The position numbers and the translations under genes are program-made. The notes beneath the pieces are model-generated. The model made no database searches, was not told where the DNA came from, and saw only the letters and a list, made by a program, of their open reading frames with translations. From Mycobacterium sp. 1164985.4 (GTDB lineage Bacteria > Actinomycetota > Actinomycetes > Mycobacteriales > Mycobacteriaceae), in the NCBI RefSeq assembly GCF_001668575.1, contig NZ_LZMD01000074.1, positions 1 through 64,000 of the forward strand: a DNA stretch of 64,000 nt, written 5' to 3'. Of the stretch, positions 35,757 through 44,378 are shown piece by piece; positions within the stretch are counted from its first letter, which is position 1; each line of letters starts with the position of its first letter.

Positions 35757-37058
35757 TCACTGCATCACCGGCGCCACCCGGTGGTCGCTGGTCTGTGTGA
35801 GTGGTCGACCCGCGGACTCTCGTAGGGTGACGACCGTCGCGAGCGAGACGACGGCGGCGACGATCAGGTACCACGCGGGCGCCAGATTGTTGCCGGTTTC
35901 GGCGGTCAGCCAGGTGACGACGTACGGGGTGGTGCCGCCGAACCCGGCGACGCAGATGTTGTAGCCGATCGAGAAGCCGCTGTAGCGCACCGTGGTCGCG
36001 AACAGTTCGACGCCCGCGGAGACGGCGGTGGAGACGTAGATCGATTCGATGACCGCCAAGCCGCAGTGGGCGGCGATCGCACCGACCAGCGAGCCGGAAT
36101 TCAGCAGGAGGAACATCGGATAACCGAACACCGCGAACGCCACGGACCCGGCGATCAGCATCGGACGCCGGCCGATGCGGTCCGACAGCGCCGCCAGCGG
36201 AAGGATCAGTATCAACGCGACCAGGCTGGCCAACGTGATCGACAGGAACGCATCGGTCTTGGAGAACTCGAGCGTCTTGATGAAATAGGTCGGCAGGAAC
36301 GTGAACACGACGTAGTAGCCGACATTGAAGACGATGAACAGCCCGATCACTTGCAGGATCGGCCGCCACGACGTCGTGAACGCCTCGCGCAGCGGCGAGT
36401 CGGCGACTCGGTCGGTCTTGCTGAGTTCGGCGAAGTGCGGTGTGTCGTCGAGGCGCAGCCGGATGTAGAGGCCGAGGAGTCCCAGCGGTCCGGCGATCAG
36501 GAACGGAATGCGCCAGCCGTAGCTCTCCATCGCCGCGGTGGGCAACAGCGCCTGCAGCAGTGTCACGGTGATCGAGCCCAGCAGGAAGCCCAGGACACCG
36601 GACCACACCATGAACGTGATGGTCAGCCCACGACGCCGTTCGGACGCGAACTCGGCGAGATAGACGGCGCCACCGCCGTATTCGCCGCCGGCCGAGAACC
36701 CCTGCAGACACCGCAACAGCAGGAGCAGCAGTGGCGCCGCGACTCCGATCGACGCGTAGGTCGGCAGCACACCGATCAGCACCGTCGCACCCGACATCAA
36801 CAGGATCACCAACGCCAAGACCCGTTGCCTGCCGAGCTTGTCGCCCAGCGGACCGAAGACGAATCCGCCGAGCGGTCGCATGAAGAAGGCGGCCGCGAAT
36901 ATCGCGAACGTGTTCAACAGCGCCGCCGTCTCGTTGCCGGCGGGGAAGAAGTTGGCTGCGATGAACGTCGCCAGGAAGCCGTAGATCGCGAAGTCGAACC
37001 ACTCGACGGCATTACCGATCGACGCGCCGGTGATCGCCTTCCGCACATCGCTTGGCAT
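35757..37058 (-). CDS. MFS transporter, metabolite:H+ symporter type
   Basis: 433 residues with twelve hydrophobic helices. The MHS-subfamily opening [19 protein letters not shown] and the loop 2-3 motif [13 protein letters not shown] are typical of ProP/ShiA/citrate-type proton symporters. The likely substrate is a small organic acid, osmolyte or shikimate-like compound, not determinable here. A strong ribosome site (GGGAGG) precedes the ATG. An operator-like palindrome lies 37 bp upstream, so expression is probably under a TetR-type repressor. A frame of equal length in another register (35680-37002) is a shadow. Confidence 0.93.
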   Translation of the reverse strand: MPSDVRKAITGASIGNAVEWFDFAIYGFLATFIAANFFPAGNETAALLNTFAIFAAAFFMRPLGGFVFGPLGDKLGRQRVLALVILLMSGATVLIGVLPTYASIGVAAPLLLLLLRCLQGFSAGGEYGGGAVYLAEFASERRRGLTITFMVWSGVLGFLLGSITVTLLQALLPTAAMESYGWRIPFLIAGPLGLLGLYIRLRLDDTPHFAELSKTDRVADSPLREAFTTSWRPILQVIGLFIVFNVGYYVVFTFLPTYFIKTLEFSKTDAFLSITLASLVALILILPLAALSDRIGRRPMLIAGSVAFAVFGYPMFLLLNSGSLVGAIAAHCGLAVIESIYVSTAVSAGVELFATTVRYSGFSIGYNICVAGFGGTTPYVVTWLTAETGNNLAPAWYLIVAAVVSLATVVTLRESAGRPLTQTSDHRVAPVMQ

Positions 37059-37094
37059 CCGACCTCCCGAAAGTAAGCGCTGCGCTGAGCATTT

Positions 37095-37114
37095 CGCTTA
37101 CCAGTCGGTAAGCG
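37095..37114 (-). promoter_or_regulatory. TetR-type operator upstream of the MFS gene
   Basis: CGCTTACC (37095-37102) and GGTAAGCG (37107-37114) are perfect complements around AGTC. The core TTACCNNTCGGTAA is the classical TetR-family operator form. A further half site (AGTAAGCGCT) lies between it and the gene. The core is closely related to the site at 3779-3792. Confidence 0.6.
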
Positions 37115-37175
37115 CCCTACGACGATAACGGGCGCGTCGGCGAAGCCACCACGGGTCGCGGCTCTTCGGCCGGCG

Positions 37176-38567
37176 TCATGGGCCCTCATCCTCACTGCGC
37201 GGCGGATCGACGTTGCCGCGCAGCAGTTCTTCAGGGTGGTGCAGGCGGTTGACCTCGGGCGGATGGTTGTCGTTGCTCCAGGCGAGGCGGCCGGCTTCGG
37301 TGACGGCGGTGCGCCAGCGGCCCTCGCTCACCGCTTTGTGGTCGGACCCGCAGCAGAAGAACAGCTTGTCGGCGTCGGTGGCTCCACCGTCGGCCCACCC
37401 CGGGCTGTGATGCACCTCGGAGTGGTAACCGGGTTCGGTGCAGCCGGGCCGGGTGCATCCGCCGTCGCGGGCGTAGCAGACGATGCGCTGATCGGCGGTG
37501 GCGATCCGTTTCTGTCGGCCCAAGTAGATCGGTCGTTCGGTGTGGTCGTCGAAGACCGCCAAGTAGTGGATCGCATCGGAGGCCATTCGAATCACGTCGC
37601 GCATCGGCAGCACGGTGTTTCCGCCGGTGCGGGCCGGGCCGGGCATCGAGATGTACGGGTCGACGACCGCATGCGCCGCCTGGTTCAGCTCTCCCAGCGA
37701 CGTGCGGACGACGACGGTGACCGGAACCCCGCGATGGTTCCCCAGTTCGCCCGATGCGATTCCGGCTTTGAGCCCCAGCTTGACGCCGTCGTGGCACCGT
37801 TGCGCCATCGACCGGTCGTCGGGTGCGCCTTCGATACTGCCGTCGGGCAGGTGTCGTCCCGGCCGGACTGCGGCGCTTGCCGTTTCGACGTAGCACCGCG
37901 CTTCGGGATCGATCCAACCCGTGAGCCGGGACATGCCGTCGCGTCCCTGCGGGCCGAGCACCAAACCACGCCGGCGGGCCCGGTCGGATTCGTCGTAATG
38001 CCCGTCGGGATTGAAGATCTCATCGATACGACGCCCGACGACGCGCACTGCATCGGCATCGCTCTTGACCGCCTCGCGCACCAGGCTCGCTTCGACTTCC
38101 GTGCGGTCGGCCGCCGAGGTGTTGGACGGCAGCCGATCCATGCAGTCGGTGATCACTTTGAGGTGGTCCTCGCCGACGGCGCCCGCCTCGACGGCCTCGG
38201 CGACCGCGGGCAGTTCCGGCGGGATCGGCGTACCGGTCAACGCCGCGCTCGGACGGATCCGCGCCGCGACCTTGAATCGTCGCCGGATCTCCTTCGGCGC
38301 GATCCGCAGGCGGGCCCAGAGTTTGTCGATCACATCCGGATCCGCGCGGGACTCGTCGGGCGGATGTACGAGCTCGGCGAAGACCCGGTACATCAGGCCC
38401 CGGTTCGCCCGTTGCTGATTCTCCAACCGTTCCGCCATCGTCACCCGGAACGCACTGCCCACATCGACGAGGGACAACTCTCGCAGCTCGATTTGGGCGG
38501 CATCAATCTGGTCCAGCAGTACGTGAGCCCGCTCCCGTGCCACCGCCCCGTTGATGAATCCCGCCAT
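37176..38567 (-). CDS. DUF222/HNH endonuclease-like protein (13E12 repeat family)
   Basis: 463 residues: a long N-terminal DUF222 domain (about 15-330) and a C-terminal HNH-like zinc domain (GCTRPGCTEPGYHSEVHH, then GWADGGATDADKLFFCCG, SDHKAV). These proteins form the mycobacterial 13E12 repeat family, which is multicopy and sometimes serves as an integration target. The two CxxC-type pairs for structural zinc are present, but the middle Asn of the HNH motif is replaced by Lys (DADKLFF). ATG start with a weak GAGG site. No phage or transposon genes adjoin it. Confidence 0.9.
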   Translation of the reverse strand: MAGFINGAVARERAHVLLDQIDAAQIELRELSLVDVGSAFRVTMAERLENQQRANRGLMYRVFAELVHPPDESRADPDVIDKLWARLRIAPKEIRRRFKVAARIRPSAALTGTPIPPELPAVAEAVEAGAVGEDHLKVITDCMDRLPSNTSAADRTEVEASLVREAVKSDADAVRVVGRRIDEIFNPDGHYDESDRARRRGLVLGPQGRDGMSRLTGWIDPEARCYVETASAAVRPGRHLPDGSIEGAPDDRSMAQRCHDGVKLGLKAGIASGELGNHRGVPVTVVVRTSLGELNQAAHAVVDPYISMPGPARTGGNTVLPMRDVIRMASDAIHYLAVFDDHTERPIYLGRQKRIATADQRIVCYARDGGCTRPGCTEPGYHSEVHHSPGWADGGATDADKLFFCCGSDHKAVSEGRWRTAVTEAGRLAWSNDNHPPEVNRLHHPEELLRGNVDPPRSEDEGP

Positions 38568-38712
38568 GCCTCAACGCTATCCATGGGCCCGACACGACAG
38601 ACCTCAACGCACGGCCACGGCCGAATCTGTGGATGAACCCGAAGTTGGGGATAACTCAGCCGACGCCGCTGATAATGTCGGTGCGTCGTGGTAGGCGGCT
38701 GCCCCCACCGTG

Positions 38713-39147
38713 TCAGCGAGACCGGCCCGAACGCGACCCGCCCGCCCAGTACGGTCGCGTCACCAACACCACCGCCGCCAGCACCGCGAGCGGCGCCGCC
38801 AACGGCACCCACGGCAACTCCGGGGCAAGAGCCACCGCCGCCAACGCGACTGCCGTGAACAGCAACGCCCCAACGACAGTCGGCACCGTGACGTCGCTCG
38901 TGTACCGCAGCACCAGGTACGCCGCGCCCGCCAGACCGCACAACGCCGCGTATGCCGGGCTCGCCGACGCCATCACGATCACGACCGCCGTCGCCAGCAC
39001 CGCCACCGTGGCGGCAACCCGAAACACGTTGCCCAACAACACCATGATCACCGCGAAGCCGCAGACGCCCAGCGCCGCATCGTCGGCCGGCAGCGCCGCG
39101 GCCGCCACCATGACGAACCCGAACGCCGTCGATACCGCCCGGTTCAC
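38713..39147 (-). CDS. Four-helix membrane protein closing the MoxR operon
   Basis: 144 residues from a GTG overlapping the DUF58 stop (GTGA). Four to five hydrophobic helices, Ala/Val-rich, with a short basic tail (GGSRSGRSR). It has no enzyme motif. Its position makes it the last of five coupled genes, so its product may be an accessory of the complex formed by the other four. Function unknown. Confidence 0.78.
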   Translation of the reverse strand: MNRAVSTAFGFVMVAAAALPADDAALGVCGFAVIMVLLGNVFRVAATVAVLATAVVIVMASASPAYAALCGLAGAAYLVLRYTSDVTVPTVVGALLFTAVALAAVALAPELPWVPLAAPLAVLAAVVLVTRPYWAGGSRSGRSR

Positions 39148-40397
39148 CGTCGCCTCCGCACGGGCCTGCGGTGATCGGGGACCAGCTGCATCGCCTGGTC
39201 GAGCGTGTCCTCCTCACGCCACGCCACGATGTCGACGCCGACCGTGCCCATGTCGCGATACATGAACGACCGCTGCAACGACCACATCCGCGCCACCAAC
39301 GCCTCGCACCCCTCCTCGAACGGCGCCCCCTGCAGGACGTCGACCGCGACCACGGTGTGGCCCCGCTTGCGCAGGTCGATCAACGCCAGCGCGAACTCGG
39401 TGTCGAGCATGGTCGAGAACGCGACGACGATCGCCCCCGGCGGGACAGCGGCCCGCGGTGCCAGAGTCCCCGACGTGGTGTCATAACCCCCACTGACGCC
39501 GAGCATCGCATCGAGCACCCGATAGAACTGCCTGCGCCCGATGTCGGCGCTCAACCATCGCGGATTGCGGTCCCCGAGCGCGACGATGCCCGCCCGGTCA
39601 CCGCTGCGCAGCGCACTCTGCACCACCTGCACCGCGCCGCGCGCCGTGCGCTCGGTAGCCTCGGTCGCCGGACCCGCCGGCTGCGCGTAGTTGTCGATCA
39701 GCACGACCACGTCGACGGCCCGGTCGGTCAACCGCTCGGTCACGTGCAGGCTGCCACGACGCGCGCTCACCGCCCAATTCACCGCTCGCAGATGGTCTCC
39801 CGGCACATACCTGCGCACGTCGGCGTACTCCACACCCGGGCCCGTGTGCCGGGTCAAGTGCGTCCCCAGACGATCGAGCAGCTCGGTGCGCGGGATCGCG
39901 GTCGACTGCGGCGGGGCCATCGGGAACACGTACACGTCGGCGGCATCGACCACCCCGACGCCCTCGATCAGACCGCCCCGCGCCGTCACCGTCAGGTGTG
40001 CTTGCAGCGGATAGCGACCCCAGCGCCGCGCGCTCGCCACCACGGTCTGCCCGCCCTCACTCTCCCGCTCCGCAACGTCCAGCGTCATCCCCGCGACAGA
40101 ACCGCTCAACAGACGAACCGTTTCACCCTCGGCTTCCGCCCACATCCGGATCCGTGCGGACTCATCCTCGAAGCAGCGGTGGATGCCGGGATCGGCGTAC
40201 ACCCGCACCGTCGGGACTGCCCGCTGCCATCCGACAGAACACAGCACCCCAATCAACGGCGCGGCGAAGGCGATCAGCTGCCAGCGCGCCCCCAGCACCG
40301 CGACAGCCAAGGCGATGACGGCACAGGTCAACAGCGAACGGGACAGAGGCGATGCGCGCCAGCGTGACTCGGCGTCGGTGCAGCGGGTTTCGATCAC
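39144..40397 (-). CDS. DUF58 (von Willebrand-like) membrane protein
   Basis: 417 residues from a GTG overlapping the MoxR stop. One or two N-terminal transmembrane helices are followed by a beta-rich part and a DUF58 signature GPGVEYADVRRYVPGD, HLRAVNWAVSARRGSL. A vWA-like fold follows (VVVLIDNYAQ, a partial MIDAS-type start, then GDRAGIVALGDR). DUF58 proteins are the constant partners of MoxR AAA+ ATPases, which are thought to act as chaperones that insert metal or mature partner proteins. The frame extending to 40472 overlaps MoxR. Confidence 0.92.
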   Translation of the reverse strand: MIETRCTDAESRWRASPLSRSLLTCAVIALAVAVLGARWQLIAFAAPLIGVLCSVGWQRAVPTVRVYADPGIHRCFEDESARIRMWAEAEGETVRLLSGSVAGMTLDVAERESEGGQTVVASARRWGRYPLQAHLTVTARGGLIEGVGVVDAADVYVFPMAPPQSTAIPRTELLDRLGTHLTRHTGPGVEYADVRRYVPGDHLRAVNWAVSARRGSLHVTERLTDRAVDVVVLIDNYAQPAGPATEATERTARGAVQVVQSALRSGDRAGIVALGDRNPRWLSADIGRRQFYRVLDAMLGVSGGYDTTSGTLAPRAAVPPGAIVVAFSTMLDTEFALALIDLRKRGHTVVAVDVLQGAPFEEGCEALVARMWSLQRSFMYRDMGTVGVDIVAWREEDTLDQAMQLVPDHRRPVRRRR

Positions 40398-41359
40398 GGG
40401 TTGGTCCGTGGCACCGGCAGTCGGCGCAGCAGCTCGTCGACGACGTCGCTGCCGCGTACCCGTCGCACCCACATCTCCGGGCGCAATGTGATCCGATGCG
40501 CGATGGCCGGAATCGCAAGTGTTTTCACGTCTTCGGGCACGACGTAGTCGCGGCCCCGCAACAGCGCGCGGGCGCGGGCGAGCTGCACGAGGTCCAGTTC
40601 GGCTCGCGGGCTGGCGCCCACCGCGATCTGCGGGTGTTGGCGCGTCGCGGCGGCCAGCGACACCACGTACCGCAGGACATCGTCGTGCACGGTCACCTGT
40701 TCCACCGATTCGCGCATCGCGACCAGATCGTGGGCATCGACCACCTGCGCGACCGTCGGCTCGGCCGAACCGCGCTCGATACGGCGCCGCAACATCGACG
40801 CCTCCTCCTGCTCGGAGAGATACCGCAGCTCAAGCCGGATCGTGAACCGGTCAAGCTGGGCCTCCGGCAGCGGATAGGTGCCCTCGTACTCGATCGGGTT
40901 GTCGGTCGCCAGCACGATGAACGGAGCGGGCAGCGCATGCGTCGCGCCGTCGATGCTCACTTGGCTCTCCGCCATCGCCTCGAGCAGTGCCGCTTGGGTT
41001 TTCGGCGGTGTGCGATTGATCTCGTCGGCGAGAAGCAGATTAGTGAAGATCGGGCCGCGGCGGAATTCGAAGTTCCCCGACTGCATGTCGTAGACCGTCG
41101 ACCCGAGCAGGTCGGCAGGCAGCAGGTCCGGCGTGAACTGCACACGGGTGAACTGCAGCCCGAGCGCCGCGGCGAAAGAGCGCGCGATCAACGTCTTTCC
41201 GAGACCGGGCAGATCCTCGATCAGCACATGCCCGCCGGCCAGCACCGTCGTCAGGATCAACGCGAGCGCCCCACGCTTGCCGACCACCACCCGCCCGATC
41301 TCGTCGAGCACCGCCTCGCAGTTCGCGGTGGTCGCCGCCGCAGGCAGTCCTGTCGTCAT
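40394..41359 (-). CDS. MoxR-type AAA+ ATPase
   Basis: 321 residues. Walker A DLPGLGKT, Walker B LLADEINRTPPKTQAALLEAM, sensor 1 in VLATDNP and the sensor 2 helix region LDLVQLARARALLRGRDYV. The N-terminal VVVGKRGALALILTTVLAGGHVLIED is typical for the MoxR family. The ATG overlaps the upstream stop (ATGA). It presumably energises remodelling of the membrane proteins encoded around it, as in other MoxR/DUF58 operons. A longer frame to 41455 is not needed. Confidence 0.95.
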   Translation of the reverse strand: MTTGLPAAATTANCEAVLDEIGRVVVGKRGALALILTTVLAGGHVLIEDLPGLGKTLIARSFAAALGLQFTRVQFTPDLLPADLLGSTVYDMQSGNFEFRRGPIFTNLLLADEINRTPPKTQAALLEAMAESQVSIDGATHALPAPFIVLATDNPIEYEGTYPLPEAQLDRFTIRLELRYLSEQEEASMLRRRIERGSAEPTVAQVVDAHDLVAMRESVEQVTVHDDVLRYVVSLAAATRQHPQIAVGASPRAELDLVQLARARALLRGRDYVVPEDVKTLAIPAIAHRITLRPEMWVRRVRGSDVVDELLRRLPVPRTNP

Positions 41360-41841
41360 ACCCGCTCCAACCGTTGCAGGATCTCGTCGAGCGTCGCCCG
41401 GCCGGGCCCCGGCGACTCCGACCCGCGCGCGGCGACGTTCTCGGGGTTGACCCACCCCCAGAGTTCCCGGCCGAACAGCATCTCGCCGGTCGCGTGATAT
41501 GCGGCGCGATTACGGGTCCGTCGTTGTCCGGTCGCCAGTTCGAACTGCCGGGCGAGCATCGGCCGCAGGTGACGGTCCCAGTCGGTGCGGGTCGCCTCGG
41601 CGCGGCTGATCAGGGTCTCGGTGCGCGAGCGCCAGCGGCGCAGCGACTCGGCGGCGTCGTCGGAAAGTGTTTGCTCATCGTCGGTTTCGGCTTCGTGACC
41701 GAGCTGCCATCGCAGGCCGAGCAACGCCAGTGCGAGCGCGACGCCGGAGACGACGAGGATCAGATCCCGGTCGCGGCTGGCGACGGCGAGCAGTTCCGCT
41801 CCTGCCACGAACAGAAACGCCGCCGTCACAAGCCTTTTCAT
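41356..41841 (-). CDS. Two-span membrane protein of the MoxR operon
   Basis: 161 residues from ATG 41841, overlapping the upstream stop (ATGA). Two N-terminal hydrophobic helices (MKRLVTAAFLFVAGAELLAVAS and LILVVSGVALALALLGL) precede a charged cytoplasmic domain of about 110 residues with many Arg/Glu and a Trp-rich FGRELWGWVNPE motif. It is always coupled here between the DUF4129 and MoxR genes, so a part in the same complex is likely. No known fold recognised. Confidence 0.8.
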   Translation of the reverse strand: MKRLVTAAFLFVAGAELLAVASRDRDLILVVSGVALALALLGLRWQLGHEAETDDEQTLSDDAAESLRRWRSRTETLISRAEATRTDWDRHLRPMLARQFELATGQRRTRNRAAYHATGEMLFGRELWGWVNPENVAARGSESPGPGRATLDEILQRLERV

Positions 41842-42794
41842 GTCGCCGCCTCGGCTATGCGCTGCGGTAGCTCGGTCAACACGCGGTTGAGCACCTGCAC
41901 CGCGGCGTCGCGGTGCTTCTCGCTCATCACATGCGGCGAGAACCGCGCCTCCTCGAACAGCTCGACCAGTTCGGTGGCGCTGTCGGCCCGCAACGCCCCG
42001 CTGGCGACCGCACGCGCGAGCACCTCCGTCGGGGTGTCGCAGGCCTGCGGCACCGCCCCGGGCACCCGCGTCAGTTCGCGTTCCATCGCGGCGTAGCAGG
42101 CGATGATCGCCTCTCGCGGTTCGCGGCTCAAATCGCCGATCTCGGCGAGCCCCACCTCCGCCGCGCGCGCGAGCGAGGTGGTGGTCGTCGGCACCACCGC
42201 CGGCGAGTCCGCCGCCTCGAAGGCAACAGCTGGACCCGGACGGGGTCCCTGTCGCCGTGACGCGACCGCCGTCCCCACGACGATCAGCGCCATCATTAGA
42301 AGCATCGGCGGGATCAGGTAGTTCACCACGTTGCTTTCGGAGGCGTCGTCCTCGACGGGCGGACGGGGCTCCACCGGGCCACCGCCAGCATCGTCGGGGA
42401 CCGTCGGCGGCGCCTGTTCGGTCGGCACCGGCAGAGAAACCCGGGACAGCAGCGCGACCAGGAGCACCAACGCGATCAGCGCAGCCAGTGCGACGAGCGC
42501 GAACCGCCATGACGGCCGCTCCCCCAATCGATCACTTCGCGGCAGGCTGCCCATGGGAGCGGGGCGCGGCCGCTTGTCCCGCATCCGCACGATGATCGCG
42601 AAGCCGATGATTCCCACCGCGGCGCACAACAGCGTGACGACCGCGGCCAGCGCCAGGGGATTGCTCGAACGTGGCTCCACCTCGTCGGCGGCGCGCTCCA
42701 CGCCGGGGACGTAGCCGCGCAGCGCCCAGGCGGCAAGCACCATGAGCGTGATCACCGCGATCACGCGTCGCGTCGACGTGCCGGTAGCGCCCAT
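41838..42794 (-). CDS. DUF4129 membrane protein opening the MoxR operon
   Basis: 318 residues from ATG 42794. Three hydrophobic helices (residues about 12-32, 50-72, 95-118), an acidic Pro-rich linker, a fourth helix and a C-terminal DUF4129 domain (EPREAIIACYAAMERELTR, DTPTEVLAR, FEEARFSPH). DUF4129 usually ends the transglutaminase-like TgpA proteins found in MoxR/DUF58 operons; here it is on its own and no transglutaminase gene is present. The frame to 42860 is longer but weaker. First gene of the operon. Confidence 0.88.
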   Translation of the reverse strand: MGATGTSTRRVIAVITLMVLAAWALRGYVPGVERAADEVEPRSSNPLALAAVVTLLCAAVGIIGFAIIVRMRDKRPRPAPMGSLPRSDRLGERPSWRFALVALAALIALVLLVALLSRVSLPVPTEQAPPTVPDDAGGGPVEPRPPVEDDASESNVVNYLIPPMLLMMALIVVGTAVASRRQGPRPGPAVAFEAADSPAVVPTTTTSLARAAEVGLAEIGDLSREPREAIIACYAAMERELTRVPGAVPQACDTPTEVLARAVASGALRADSATELVELFEEARFSPHVMSEKHRDAAVQVLNRVLTELPQRIAEAAT

Positions 42795-42849
42795 GGCCCT
42801 GTGGCCATCCTGACACGGCTCGGCCGCCGGCCCGATACGTTCGACGACT

Positions 42850-43509
42850 ATGACCATCACACTGCATGAGTCCCGCGTCGCCGAGGCGCTCGACCGGATG
42901 TACGCCGAGGCTCGCTATCAGATGGAGGCGCTCCGGCGCGCCGACTTCGCCCGACTGAACGACGCGACCCCGCAGGAGCGCGCCGATGCCCTCAGCGACT
43001 TCTATCTCCCGGTGACGCCGGAGGCGGGCCGGCTGCTCTACGCGCTGGTGCGGGCGAGCAAGCCCACCACCGTCGTCGAGTTCGGCATGTCGCTCGGCAT
43101 CTCCGCCATCCACCTCGCCTCCGCGGTGCGCGACAACGGCAGAGGCGCCGTCGTCACCACCGAGCTGAGTGCGGCCAAGGTCGCCGCCGCGACGAAGACG
43201 TTCGTCGACATCGGACTCGACGATGTGATCACCGTACTCGCCGGCGACGCGCTGCACACTCTGCAGACACTCTCCGGCGCAGTTGATTTCGTCCTTCTTG
43301 ACGGTTGGAAGGAGTTGTATCTGCCGGTGCTCGAGCTCCTGGAGCCGCGCATGAGCCCCGGTGCGCTGGTCGTCGCCGACAACACGTCGATGGATGAACT
43401 CGCGCCCTACCTCGACTATGTCCGCGACCCGGCGAACGGCTATGTCAGCGTTCCGTTCCCGACGCGGGAGAGCGACAGCATGGAGATCAGCTGTCGCGCA
43501 GTCACTTAA
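42850..43509 (+). CDS. Class I SAM-dependent O-methyltransferase
   Basis: 219 residues. The SAM-binding motif VVEFGMSLGISAIHLASAV, the acidic ribose contact (VVTTELSAAKVAAA), and the later VDFVLLDGWKELYLPVLELL match the caffeoyl-CoA/catechol O-methyltransferase-like group. It should methylate a hydroxyl of a small molecule in the cytoplasm; the substrate is not readable. ATG start, divergent from the MoxR operon with 55 bp between starts. Its 3' end overlaps the convergent coiled-coil gene by 8 bp. Confidence 0.9.
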   Translation: MTITLHESRVAEALDRMYAEARYQMEALRRADFARLNDATPQERADALSDFYLPVTPEAGRLLYALVRASKPTTVVEFGMSLGISAIHLASAVRDNGRGAVVTTELSAAKVAAATKTFVDIGLDDVITVLAGDALHTLQTLSGAVDFVLLDGWKELYLPVLELLEPRMSPGALVVADNTSMDELAPYLDYVRDPANGYVSVPFPTRESDSMEISCRAVT

Positions 43510-44326
43510 CGCGCCGCAACCGCGCCTTGGCCTCTTTCACCGCGGCCGTGGCATCGCGGCTGGCCTGCTTGCCCTTGTCGTAAGCGTCCTCGGCGGCGGC
43601 CAGGCCGCGCTCGGCTTCCTGCAACCGGCGCTGGGCGTCCTGATGCCGCAACCGCGCGGCGGCCAGGTCGGATTGCAGTTCGGACAGCGCGTCGTCGGCC
43701 TCGGCCCTGGTGCGCTCGGCGACGGCCAGTTCGGCGCGGGCCTTCTGGAGTTCGCGGCGCGCCGCCGCGTCCTTCGTGTCACCCCCTTCGTCGACCGGCT
43801 CCTCGGCAGCGGGCTTCGGCTCCGGCTTGCTCCTGGCGGTGGGGCTGAAAACGATTGCGGTGTCGCCGAACTCACCGAATCCAGACCACTCCTCTGCCTT
43901 GGTCAAGCGACCGAGCCGGTCGGCGACGTCGGGATCGGCGACGGCGGCTTGCAGGGTGCCGGTCACATCGTCGCGCAGCGCTCCGGTCGGGTTCTCGAGC
44001 TCCGCCTCCTCGAACGCCGTACGCGTCAGATCGTTGACCAGCCGGCGCTGTTCGGTGGAGAGCTCGCGGATCCGGTCACCGTCCATCGCGGCGTGCGCGT
44101 CGCGCAACCGTTCGCCGAGGTTCTTCAGCCGTTTCTTCACGTCCTCGTCGCCGAGCGCGAGCCGGTTCACCACCCACGCGGCGGTGGTCGGTTTGCGTGC
44201 GGCCGAGACCTGCTTGGCCGCCTCGGCATCGCCGCGCTTCTTAAGGGCTCCGGCCAGCTTGGTGCGCAGCGCGGTGAAGTCCTCGAGCTTGGCGGCATAC
44301 AGTTCGTCGAGCGCATCGTCGGCCAT
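43502..44326 (-). CDS. Charged coiled-coil protein
   Basis: 274 residues from ATG 44326 with GGGAGGA 7 nt upstream; a longer frame to 44380 adds an unlikely start. The N-terminal half is helical and very rich in Asp, Glu, Arg and Lys (LDELYAAKLEDFTALRTKL). The C-terminal 110 residues are a long coiled coil (RRELQKARAELAVAERTRAEA and on). No membrane helix or signal, so it should be cytoplasmic. Such proteins often organise chromosome, envelope or stress bodies, but nothing here decides. It is convergent with the methyltransferase gene. Confidence 0.8.
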   Translation of the reverse strand: MADDALDELYAAKLEDFTALRTKLAGALKKRGDAEAAKQVSAARKPTTAAWVVNRLALGDEDVKKRLKNLGERLRDAHAAMDGDRIRELSTEQRRLVNDLTRTAFEEAELENPTGALRDDVTGTLQAAVADPDVADRLGRLTKAEEWSGFGEFGDTAIVFSPTARSKPEPKPAAEEPVDEGGDTKDAAARRELQKARAELAVAERTRAEADDALSELQSDLAAARLRHQDAQRRLQEAERGLAAAEDAYDKGKQASRDATAAVKEAKARLRRVK

Positions 44327-44378
44327 CGGCTCATCCTCCCAAAACGCAGCGGACCATCCGTCGCGATGAGCCGCGAAC

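Noticed and set aside
37176..38567. Prophage or insertion element
   Set aside because: The DUF222/HNH gene stands alone, with no integrase, terminase, transposase, flanking direct repeats or tRNA site.
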